Shown here piece after piece: positions 1 through 5,347 of a stretch of DNA of 7,815 nucleotides; the stretch's first letter is position 1; every line of letters starts with the position of its first letter. The position numbers and the translations under genes were made by a program. The DNA lies in assembly GCA_025359705.1 (NCBI GenBank), contig JANYFS010000038.1, positions 1 to 7,815 of the forward strand, read 5' to 3'. This DNA is from Deinococcales bacterium (GTDB taxonomy: Bacteria; Deinococcota; Deinococci; Deinococcales; Deinococcaceae). The notes beneath the pieces were generated by a model. That model was not told the DNA's origin, ran no database searches, and saw nothing but the letters and a program-made list of their open reading frames with translations.

Positions 1-9
1 GTGCTTTGC

Positions 10-255
10 TTAGATACCCTGATGCTCGGGGTGAGGATCCTTGCTCAGCCACTGCTGGTGAACCTGCTCATGAGTCAAGTTGAGATGAACGTGTTCATTC
101 ACATGATCAACAGCACTCAAGGGTAACCAGTGATGGGTACCTGAGTCGTCCTTGGTCAGTTTGATGTAATCCCCATCGACCTTATCGATCTCGCCGTGGT
201 TTAAGCCGTCAACGCACTTCACAGGCATATGCTCTTGAATCTTTAATTTATCCAT
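10..255 (-). CDS. DUF2171 family small protein
   Basis: This 81-residue cytoplasmic protein has no signal peptide or membrane segment. It resembles the DUF2171 family: an opening with HMPV and a DG turn, then a GEIDKVDGDYIKL strand-turn-strand, a HHWLPLSAVDHV block and a VHLN segment. These look like a small beta-barrel of the PRC type. The function of the family is not known. Family members are common in Deinococcus and relatives. The start is set by a strong AAGGAG ribosome site six bases before the ATG at 255; the reading frame stays open to 318, but the extra 21 residues look non-native. It is rich in His (11 in 81), which could be incidental. The gene is divergent from the metal genes, so a shared role is possible but not shown. 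Family call fairly sure; function unknown. Confidence 0.82.
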   Translation of the reverse strand: MDKLKIQEHMPVKCVDGLNHGEIDKVDGDYIKLTKDDSGTHHWLPLSAVDHVNEHVHLNLTHEQVHQQWLSKDPHPEHQGI

Positions 256-261
256 AAAGGT

Positions 262-267
262 CTCCTT
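262..267 (-). promoter_or_regulatory. Ribosome binding site of the DUF2171 gene
   Basis: Read on the minus strand this is AAGGAG, six bases before the ATG at 255-253. It decides in favour of the internal start over the upstream in-frame ATG at 318, which has no such site. Confidence 0.8.
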
Positions 268-375
268 ATAGTGCGCTCGAGCGTTGCCCGCGTGACCCCA
301 CCGTAGGCGCTCAAGCACTCAAATAGATGAGTCACAGCTCAAGTAACCTTTATTCCTACCAGTGGTTATATTCTC

Positions 376-424
376 TTCAAGGGATAGATCTCAAGCATTA
401 ATCCTCGAGTAATGAGATCTTGAA
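376..424. repeat. Imperfect inverted repeat in the divergent intergenic region
   Basis: The perfect core arms AGATCTCA (386-393) and TGAGATCT (413-420) are 19 bases apart. The pairing is extended inward by ATTA (397-400) with TAAT (410-413, sharing the base at 413) across a three-base bulge. It is extended outward by TTCAA (376-380) with TTGAA (420-424, sharing the base at 420) across a further bulge. A CTCGAG palindrome (404-409) lies at the centre. No T-run follows on either strand, so a terminator is unlikely. It sits between two divergent genes, about 80 bases before the -35 element of the rightward promoter, and could be an operator for either. The rest of 256-577 holds the promoter described separately and nothing else I can identify. 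Confidence 0.55.
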
Positions 425-500
425 CGCCTTAATAGTGGTAGAAAGCATACATTCCATTTAATAGCAATCATTCCTAATCCAGTAGCTCAGACGTATTTTC

Positions 501-529
501 TTGACAACAGTGAGGTAGCAGTGCATAAT
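501..529 (+). promoter_or_regulatory. Sigma-A (sigma70-type) promoter of the ZIP-oxidase / two-component operon
   Basis: A consensus -35 box TTGACA (501-506) is followed, after exactly 17 bases, by CATAAT (524-529), five of six matches to the -10 consensus. The expected transcription start is near 536. It faces the fusion gene at 578. There is no terminator or clear promoter before the response regulator and kinase genes, so this promoter probably drives all three. A strong match like this suggests a basal activity that may be modulated by a repressor or by the upstream inverted repeat. Confidence 0.75.
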
Positions 530-536
530 TCCGACT

Positions 537-581
537 ATGTTGCTTGGATTTAAGAAGTTTAAGGTGTTGATTCTTCGATGA
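537..581 (+). CDS. Possible 14-codon leader ORF overlapping the fusion gene start
   Basis: An ATG lies one or two bases after the predicted transcription start of the promoter at 501-529. It opens a short frame encoding MLLGFKKFKVLILR. The stop TGA (579-581) overlaps the ATG of the next gene (578-580) in an ATGA arrangement. If transcribed as predicted, the ORF would be read leaderless, and ribosomes ending there could re-initiate on the fusion gene. The AAGGTG ribosome site of the fusion gene (561-566) lies inside this frame. No regulatory codon run, such as repeated Cys or His, is visible. It could equally be a chance frame. Low confidence as a gene. Confidence 0.3.
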   Translation: MLLGFKKFKVLILR

Positions 582-2530
582 GCCGCTTGTGGTGGTTTCT
601 TATCCTCTTGGTTTTGTCCTCGAACGCGAGGGCGGGTTCGATGGCCACTATGCCTGGAATCTCCCCCTCGAGCGCGGCGGGATTTAGTTTTCCCACTCTG
701 TTGATGCTGGGCTTGGTGGCGGGTGGAACCATCTTTATTGGTCTGCCAGTAGGCCGAATGCAGCGACTCAAAGCGGGTACACGTTCGGTACTGAGTATGG
801 TTGCCGCTGGGATTCTCTTATTTCTGCTGGTCGAAATTTTAGGTGAAGCGAGTGGGCAGACGAGTAGCGCCCTGCACCTTTCTACCCCCACTGGACTCCT
901 GCTTAGTGTTGCACTGGTCGGGGGATTATTTATGGGTTTCGTGGGTTTAGTTGCTATCGAGCAGCGCCTGATTCGCAAGGCTAAGGGACAGAGTGCCGAG
1001 CAACTGTCGCTGATGATTGCACTGGGCATCGGGGTTCATAACCTCAGCGAAGGGCTGGCTATTGGGCAAACCTACGCTCAAGGTCAGACTGAAATCAGCG
1101 TGGGTTTATTGCTGGGTTTTGCCCTGCACAACGCCACTGAGGGCTTTGGCATCGTAGGGCCGAGTCTTTGCGGTAAAGCACGCCTGCCTTGGCGTACCTT
1201 ACTGATGTTAGGGGTGATTGGCGGTGGGCCAACCCTTATTGGCACTCTGCTGGGTAGTCTATGGACCAATGCCGCCTTCAATGTATTTGTATTGGCACTG
1301 GCTGGAGGCGCGATTTTGTATGTGCTGAAGGAATTGTTCCATAGCGTCAGGCAATCCCAAAGCCAATACGCAGTGATGACCGCTGTGGTGGCGGGTTTCA
1401 CCTTGGGCTGGGGTACGGGAGCTTTTGCCAGTGTCGTAGCAGGATCAGGAGGGGTGTCACCCTCGAGCGGAACCCTTACCTCGGCGGACGGCGACATTAT
1501 TTCTACTCGAGCAGTTGCTTCTTTGCCTCGTTTGACCAAAGAAGTTTTAGCAGCGCAAAATCAGGCCGCTGGAGGGTTACTTGAAGAAATGGCTTTAAAA
1601 CCCCAAGCCACTACTCTAGGTGTTCACCGCTATACCCTCACCGCTCAAGCCTTTCCTTGGCAGACTACCCCCAGCCAAACGGTCATGGCTTGGGGGTATA
1701 ACGGCACGGTACCTGGCCCGTTGCTGCGTTTTACCGTAGGCGACAAGGTGGAAATAGTGCTGAAAAACCGTTTGCCCCAGGCCACTACTTTGCACTGGCA
1801 TGGTTTGGCAGTTCCTGAAGCCCAAGATGGTGTACCTGGGGTTACTCAGGCCGCAGTACAACCGAATTCGGACTTTACCTACCGCTTTACTGTGACCCCA
1901 CAGATGGTGGGAACCCATTTCTACCATTCCCATGTCAATGACGATTTCCAAATGGATTCGGGGTTGCACGGTGAAATCATCGTAGACCCCGCTCCCTCGA
2001 GCAAGAGGGTCAAAGAAGTGGACGCATTACTAGAAATGGCCTCATTCAAAGTTGGGAGCAGTGAAGCTGAAAATGTGTTTACCTTTAACGGCAAAGCCTT
2101 CCCAGATGCACCTGCCTTGATCGTCCATCAAGGGGACACCGTGCGATTGCGGTTGGTCAATGCCAGCGCCGAGGAGAGCCATGTATTTCATTTGCACGGC
2201 TACACTTTTCAAATCGTGGCCCAAGACGGGAACGAACTTAAAACCCCGCTCGAGGCCAATACCGTGCTGTTGGGTGCGTCACAAACTGCTGATATTCGCT
2301 TCGTTGCCAAAAATTTGGGAACATGGATGGCCCACTGCCATATCATGGATCACACCATCAACCCTGGCCCTAACGCTGAAGGAAGTGCCACCCACATTGC
2401 TGAAATGGGAGGATTAACTTCCTTTATCCAAGTGGTGGCATCTGAAACCGCAATTGTCCAACACACTGTATCGGCGGGTCAAGTGATGACAGGTCAAGTG
2501 ATGACAGGTCAAGTGATGGATACGAAATAA
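578..2530 (+). CDS. ZIP-family metal permease fused to a two-domain multicopper oxidase
   Basis: One continuous 650-residue frame joins two families. Residues 1-20 look like a signal peptide (hydrophobic WWFLILLVL, then ARA). Residues 38-285 hold eight predicted helices of a ZIP divalent-metal transporter, with the metal-site motifs HNLSEG (H154, E158) and HNATEG (H184, E188). A linker of about 60 residues follows. Residues 345-470 form oxidase domain 1 with HWHG (406-409) and HFYHSH (447-452). Residues 495-620 form domain 2 with HVFHLHG (H535, H538, H540) and HCHIMDH (586-592), where C587 and H592 are type-1 copper ligands; M610 is a candidate axial ligand. All trinuclear-centre histidine motifs are present, so activity is expected. 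The cupredoxin layout is that of two-domain oxidases with type-1 copper in domain 2, which usually form trimers. ZIP proteins have an outside C-terminus, so the oxidase would face the periplasm. The start ATG follows AAGGTG by 11 bases; no other start is in frame. Substrate (Cu(I), Fe(II), Mn(II) or phenolics) is not decided by sequence; the neighbours favour copper. Confidence 0.88.
   Translation: MSRLWWFLILLVLSSNARAGSMATMPGISPSSAAGFSFPTLLMLGLVAGGTIFIGLPVGRMQRLKAGTRSVLSMVAAGILLFLLVEILGEASGQTSSALHLSTPTGLLLSVALVGGLFMGFVGLVAIEQRLIRKAKGQSAEQLSLMIALGIGVHNLSEGLAIGQTYAQGQTEISVGLLLGFALHNATEGFGIVGPSLCGKARLPWRTLLMLGVIGGGPTLIGTLLGSLWTNAAFNVFVLALAGGAILYVLKELFHSVRQSQSQYAVMTAVVAGFTLGWGTGAFASVVAGSGGVSPSSGTLTSADGDIISTRAVASLPRLTKEVLAAQNQAAGGLLEEMALKPQATTLGVHRYTLTAQAFPWQTTPSQTVMAWGYNGTVPGPLLRFTVGDKVEIVLKNRLPQATTLHWHGLAVPEAQDGVPGVTQAAVQPNSDFTYRFTVTPQMVGTHFYHSHVNDDFQMDSGLHGEIIVDPAPSSKRVKEVDALLEMASFKVGSSEAENVFTFNGKAFPDAPALIVHQGDTVRLRLVNASAEESHVFHLHGYTFQIVAQDGNELKTPLEANTVLLGASQTADIRFVAKNLGTWMAHCHIMDHTINPGPNAEGSATHIAEMGGLTSFIQVVASETAIVQHTVSAGQVMTGQVMTGQVMDTK
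2477..2518 (+). repeat. 15-bp tandem repeat encoding a Met-containing tail
   Basis: The unit GGTCAAGTGATGACA occurs twice perfectly (2477-2491 and 2492-2506), followed by 12 bases of a third copy (2507-2518). It encodes GQVMT repeats at residues 634-647, the very C-terminus of the oxidase fusion, beyond the conserved fold. In-frame 15-base units keep the frame when copy number changes, so the tail length may vary between strains. The regularly placed Met residues might bind copper, but this is speculative. Confidence 0.8.
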
Positions 2531-2555
2531 AATCATGCCTCAAAGTGATGGATAC
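2511..2555 (+). repeat. 13-bp direct repeat across the fusion gene / regulator junction
   Basis: AAGTGATGGATAC occurs at 2511-2523, inside the last codons of the oxidase gene, and again at 2543-2555, just before the response regulator start. The copies are 32 bases apart. The first copy begins within the 15-bp tandem repeat, so slippage or a local duplication probably created the intergenic spacer. The duplication would have lengthened or moved the gene junction. Confidence 0.7.
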
Positions 2556-2560
2556 CAGCC

Positions 2561-3256
2561 ATGAGTGAATTCACCATCCTAATTGTGGACGACGAAGCCA
2601 GCATCCTCGAGGTGACACGGCGGTATTTGGAACATGCCCATTTTAAAGTCCTAGAAGCGCGGGACGGACTCGAGGGGCTGCGCTTGGCCCAAACTGAGCA
2701 ACCCGACGCAATCGTACTGGATGTGATGCTGCCTAAAATGGACGGCTGGGCGGTGCTGGAACACCTGCGACGAATAGCCCCGCTCGAGCGCCGAATCCCG
2801 ATTTTGATGCTGACTGCCAAAGGCGAAGAAGTCGAACGACTGCGGGGCCTCGAGTCGGGTGCAGACGACTATGTGGTCAAACCCTTTAGCCCGCGCGAAT
2901 TAGTGGCTCGAGTAAAAATCATGGTGCGGCACGGACAAACCTCCCCAGAACGCTCGAGTTTTGAAACTTTACACCTCGAGTACGCCCACCGTCAGGTTTT
3001 TTTGGCAGACCAAGAACTGAAACTCACTGCGCTCGAGTTTGACCTTTTGGCTTTGCTCTGCCGCAATCCAGGCCGTTTATGGTCGCGTTCAGAACTGCTC
3101 GAGCGCTTGTGGGCGGGTGAATTTGCTGGAATTGATCGGGTGGTGGATATTCACATTTCCAACCTGCGGCGCAAACTGGGCGCGGTGGGTGCGCGAATTC
3201 AAACCGTGCGGGGCAGCGGCTACCGATTTTTTGAGGGCTTGCTCGAGGATGCCTGA
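2561..3256 (+). CDS. OmpR/PhoB-family response regulator
   Basis: This 231-residue cytoplasmic transcription factor has a receiver domain (residues 5-122) and a winged-helix DNA-binding domain (about 136-226). Receiver residues are intact: acidic pocket D10-D11, phospho-acceptor D54 in IVLDVMLPKMDG, T85 and K107 in VVKPFSP. The output domain shows LTALEFDLLALL, the recognition region VVDIHISNLRRKL and the closing RIQTVRGSGYRF. The family binds direct repeats about 11 bp apart as head-to-tail dimers, and such repeats occur before the DUF305 and ATPase genes. The gene lies 30 bases after the fusion gene and overlaps the kinase gene by one base (TGATG), so the pair is co-translated. The start ATG has only a weak upstream purine stretch; the stop of a nine-codon frame (2535-2564) overlaps it. 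A metal-responsive role like that of CusR/CopR is inferred from neighbours only. Confidence 0.95.
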   Translation: MSEFTILIVDDEASILEVTRRYLEHAHFKVLEARDGLEGLRLAQTEQPDAIVLDVMLPKMDGWAVLEHLRRIAPLERRIPILMLTAKGEEVERLRGLESGADDYVVKPFSPRELVARVKIMVRHGQTSPERSSFETLHLEYAHRQVFLADQELKLTALEFDLLALLCRNPGRLWSRSELLERLWAGEFAGIDRVVDIHISNLRRKLGAVGARIQTVRGSGYRFFEGLLEDA

Positions 3257-4362
3257 TGAAACAGGTGTCCTTGCGGGTGAAACTTTTGTTGGCCTTTGTG
3301 TTGGTGGCCCTGTCTGGAATTCTGGCTTTGATCGCTACCGCAGAGCTTTCCGCAGGTGGTTTTTACGATGCCCACATTCATGACATGACCCAGCGCTTCG
3401 GAGCAGGCGCAGTCGATCCGATGCACCAAGAACTCCGCGATGGATTTGCCAAAACCCTAGCCCAATCGCTGTGGGTGGGTCTTTTGGTAGGAATCTCGTT
3501 GTCGCTGATCGTGGGCTTTTGGGTGGCTCAGCGGGTCATCCACCCCCTGACTCAGATTTCAACGGCGGCCCGCCGCATTGCTGCGGGTGCATATTTCGAG
3601 CGTTTGCCTCATCACACTAGTCAAAATCTCGATGAATTGGGCCTGCTCATCCAAGATTTCAACCGCATGGCCCAAGCCCTCGAGACGGTTGAAGCCAGAC
3701 GCACCGAATTGATTGGCACGGTAGCCCACGAATTGCGAACCCCTTTGTCGGGTTTGCAGGGCTACGCCGAAGGACTGAGTGATGGTTTATTCGAGCCGCA
3801 ACAAGCAGCCCAAGCGATCCACCGCGAAGTCTCGAGGTTAAAGCGTTTGGTGAATGACCTTTCCGAAGTCTCAAGGGTGGAATCGGGCGCAGTACACTTA
3901 AAGCTCGAGCACTTCGATTGGGTGCCCTTGGTACATGAAATACTGGAACGCTACCAACCTATCTTCCTCGAGGGAAACACCCCCATTAAGGTACAGATTT
4001 CTACTGCCTCGGTGATCGTAGAGGCAGACCGTGACCGTGTGACCCAAATCCTCATCAATCTGCTCTCCAATGCGCTCAAGCACGCCCCCGAAAGTCGAAT
4101 TGAAGTGACCCTAAAAATGCTAATCCCTCAGGAAGCACACCTTGAGATCCGTGATTTTGGGGCAGGTATCGCCCCCGAACACCTGCCACACCTCTTCGAG
4201 CGCTTCTACCGCGCAGACCCCAGCCGCTCGAGCGCCACAGGCGGTTCGGGAGTGGGACTGACCATCTCGAGTCATTTGGCACGCGCAATGGGGGGACGAC
4301 TCGAGGTAAAAAGTGTGTTGGGAACAGGCTCGAGCTTTACTTTAATTTTACCATTGGCTTGA
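3256..4362 (+). CDS. Membrane sensor histidine kinase, probable metal sensor
   Basis: This 368-residue inner-membrane kinase pairs with the regulator just upstream, whose stop codon shares one base with its ATG. It has a first helix (about 8-28), a short outside loop (about 29-71), a second helix (72-93), a HAMP linker (about 91-145), a HisKA dimerisation domain with the phospho-acceptor H158 in VAHELRTPL, and a HATPase_c domain: N-box N272 in INLLSNALKHAP, G1 motif DFGAGI (300-305), F-box LFERFYRADPSRS, and G2 motif GGSGVGLT (329-336). All catalytic motifs are complete. The loop is far shorter than a PDC or Cache sensor and contains H40, H42, M44, M56 and H57, candidate soft-metal ligands. 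With the neighbours, this suggests a CusS/CopS-like sensor of periplasmic copper or silver. The metal is inferred, the kinase function is sure. Confidence 0.94.
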   Translation: MKQVSLRVKLLLAFVLVALSGILALIATAELSAGGFYDAHIHDMTQRFGAGAVDPMHQELRDGFAKTLAQSLWVGLLVGISLSLIVGFWVAQRVIHPLTQISTAARRIAAGAYFERLPHHTSQNLDELGLLIQDFNRMAQALETVEARRTELIGTVAHELRTPLSGLQGYAEGLSDGLFEPQQAAQAIHREVSRLKRLVNDLSEVSRVESGAVHLKLEHFDWVPLVHEILERYQPIFLEGNTPIKVQISTASVIVEADRDRVTQILINLLSNALKHAPESRIEVTLKMLIPQEAHLEIRDFGAGIAPEHLPHLFERFYRADPSRSSATGGSGVGLTISSHLARAMGGRLEVKSVLGTGSSFTLILPLA

Positions 4363-4372
4363 AAGAGGTCTG

Positions 4373-4406
4373 AACTTTACACAAACTTTATAAAGTAGAT
4401 TAATAC
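4373..4406 (+). promoter_or_regulatory. Candidate response-regulator operator and promoter of the DUF305 gene
   Basis: Two copies of AACTTTA (4373-4379 and 4384-4390) are spaced 11 bp start to start. The second is part of the 10-bp palindrome CTTTATAAAG (4386-4395). A possible -10 element, TAATAC (4401-4406) or the one-base-shifted TTAATA, follows about ten bases later. No good -35 box at the right distance is seen (TTTACA at 4376-4381 gives an 18-19 base spacer), which fits an activator-dependent promoter. The expected transcription start is at or just before the ATG at 4414, and there is no Shine-Dalgarno sequence, so the message may be leaderless. Confidence 0.5.
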
Positions 4407-4413
4407 TCAAGCC

Positions 4414-5031
4414 ATGAAAAACATCCTCAAGTTGATCCGCACCGCCACCTTGACCACCCTAACTCTTGGTGTTGGCTCGAGCCTTGCTCAAGGAATGGGC
4501 AACATGGACATGGGAACCTCGAGCATGGATATGGGCAACATGAAATCCATGAAAGCCCTCGAGCAAGCCAGTGGCAAAACCTTTGACATCTACTGGATGT
4601 CTCAAATGATTGCTCATCACAATACGGCGGTGCAAATGGCAAATAGTGTTTTGAAAAATGGCAAAGATACCAAAACCAAAAAAGCCGCCCAAGATGTTGT
4701 TCGGGCACAATCTGCCGAAATCAAGCAAATGACCCACTGGTTAAAAAGCTGGTACAACGCTAAGCCTGACCCCATGCAAATGGAAATGATGAACACCGAT
4801 ATGAAACCGATGATGCAAGCAGTAATGGGCGGTACAAAAGGCATGATGGGTGATGCCGATAGAAACTTTCTCGAGAATATGGTTCCGCACCACCAAAGTG
4901 CAGTGAATATGGCAAAACTCGCACGAACTAAAGCGGTACGCCCCGAATTGAAAACCTTCGCTCGAGGGGTGATTACCGTACAAAGCAAAGAGATTGCTCA
5001 ATATCAAATGTGGCTCAAGGCGATGAAGTAA
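4414..5031 (+). CDS. Secreted DUF305 metal-binding-type protein
   Basis: This 205-residue protein has a signal peptide (basic KNILKLIR, hydrophobic stretch, likely cleavage after A25 in SSLA). After it comes a Met-rich stretch (residues 28-46, MDMG and MKSM patterns), then two halves of a DUF305 four-helix, ferritin-like fold. Each half carries the signature HH-x-x-A-V-x-M-A: H68-H69 in the first and H159-H160 in the second. The segment 121-146 between them is again Met-rich. DUF305 proteins are often found beside copper-resistance genes, and the His/Met pattern fits binding of Cu(I) or Ag(I) in the periplasm. It has its own promoter region 51 bases after the kinase gene and ends before a strong terminator, so it can be made as a single-gene message, which suits a protein needed in large amounts. 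Biochemical function is inferred. Confidence 0.9.
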   Translation: MKNILKLIRTATLTTLTLGVGSSLAQGMGNMDMGTSSMDMGNMKSMKALEQASGKTFDIYWMSQMIAHHNTAVQMANSVLKNGKDTKTKKAAQDVVRAQSAEIKQMTHWLKSWYNAKPDPMQMEMMNTDMKPMMQAVMGGTKGMMGDADRNFLENMVPHHQSAVNMAKLARTKAVRPELKTFARGVITVQSKEIAQYQMWLKAMK

Positions 5032-5050
5032 AGTTTTTGCGCTCGAATCA

Positions 5051-5083
5051 AAATCGCCCAAGTTAAATCTTGGGCAGTTTTTT
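5051..5083 (+). terminator. Rho-independent terminator after the DUF305 gene
   Basis: The stem GCCCAAG (5056-5062) pairs perfectly with CTTGGGC (5069-5075) around the six-base loop TTAAAT, followed two bases later by six T (5078-5083). An A-run upstream (5050-5053) gives partial function on the other strand, though no gene needs it there. It separates the operon on the left from the ATPase gene. Confidence 0.88.
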
Positions 5084-5112
5084 GACTTTTGGAGTGACAT
5101 CTATCCAACTCG

Positions 5113-5239
5113 TTAGCATATTATATAAATATCATTAAACTATTGTTAAATCACTGTTAAATTATTGTTAAATTATAACTTTTGTTAAAATGTCATTAAA
5201 TTATTGTTAAAGTATCACTTCTATTAAATTGTATGCTAA
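5113..5239. repeat. 8-bp inverted repeat bracketing the 11-bp repeat array
   Basis: TTAGCATA (5113-5120) and its exact reverse complement TATGCTAA (5232-5239) lie on either side of the direct-repeat array. The arms are 111 bases apart. Too far apart to be a simple hairpin terminator; they could be paired protein sites or edges of a mobile or duplicated unit. Confidence 0.55.
5129..5228 (+). repeat. Array of eight 11-bp direct repeats, probable response-regulator binding region
   Basis: Eight units end in TTAAA, at 5135, 5146, 5157, 5168, 5185, 5196, 5207 and 5224 (position of the first T of TTAAA). The spacings are 11, 11, 11, 17, 11, 11 and 17, that is, one unit of 11 or 11 plus 6. The consensus unit is approximately NTATTGTTAAA; units 4 and 7 are identical (TTATTGTTAAA). 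The six-base inserts are TTATAA (5173-5178) and GTATCA (5212-5217). Two weaker, in-register units may precede it (TTAGC at 5113, TATAA at 5124). The 11-bp phase puts every unit on the same face of the helix, as in sites of OmpR/PhoB-family regulators. The last unit ends 13 bases before the -10-like TATATA at 5242-5247, where a -35 box would be, as expected for activation. That the neighbouring regulator binds here is inferred. Confidence 0.8.
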
Positions 5240-5241
5240 GC

Positions 5242-5247
5242 TATATA
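5242..5247 (+). promoter_or_regulatory. Possible -10 element of the ATPase promoter
   Basis: TATATA lies 13 bases after the last unit of the repeat array. The hexamer 17 bases upstream (TTCTAT, 5219-5224) is a poor -35 box and overlaps the last repeat, which fits a promoter that needs an activator. It would give a leader of about 95 bases to the ATG at 5348. The octamer CCCAATAC occurs in this leader at 5254 and 5276 (22 bases apart) and again at 5354; its meaning is unknown. Confidence 0.4.
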
Positions 5248-5336
5248 TGCAAGCCCAATACAGCCTTTTACTCAACCCAATACTTACTCCCTTTGTAACC
5301 AAAAAATCATGGCATCACAAAATTGTCGTGGTCTCG

Positions 5337-5343
5337 AGGAGGT
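5337..5343 (+). promoter_or_regulatory. Ribosome binding site of the metal ATPase
   Basis: AGGAGGT, a full complement to the 16S rRNA tail, stands four bases before the ATG at 5348. It fixes the start there and not at the in-frame ATG at 5309, which has no ribosome site. The first two bases of the site are the end of a CTCGAG palindrome (5333-5338). Confidence 0.85.
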
Positions 5344-5347
5344 TTTA

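Noticed and set aside
256..318. Upstream in-frame start of the DUF2171 gene at 318
   Set aside because: The AAGGAG site before the ATG at 255 fits better, and the 21 added residues are not like the family's N-terminus.
559..1539. Minus-strand frames opposite the ZIP half of the fusion gene (559-1029 and 1084-1539)
   Set aside because: No ribosome site, promoter or domain is seen; the plus strand has clear membrane helices and ZIP motifs.
3039..3383. A 114-codon plus-strand frame across the regulator-kinase junction
   Set aside because: It overlaps the winged-helix domain and kinase start, both well conserved, in another frame, and its product is Cys/Trp-rich without a recognisable domain.
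5129..5228. Reading the 11-bp array as plasmid iterons or a CRISPR
   Set aside because: Iterons are usually about 17-22 bp and lie near a rep gene, and no DnaA box was seen; CRISPR repeats are longer with unique spacers of about 30 bases. The place before a promoter fits a regulator array better.
5309..5347. Upstream in-frame ATG of the ATPase
   Set aside because: No ribosome site precedes it, while AGGAGGT stands four bases before the ATG at 5348.
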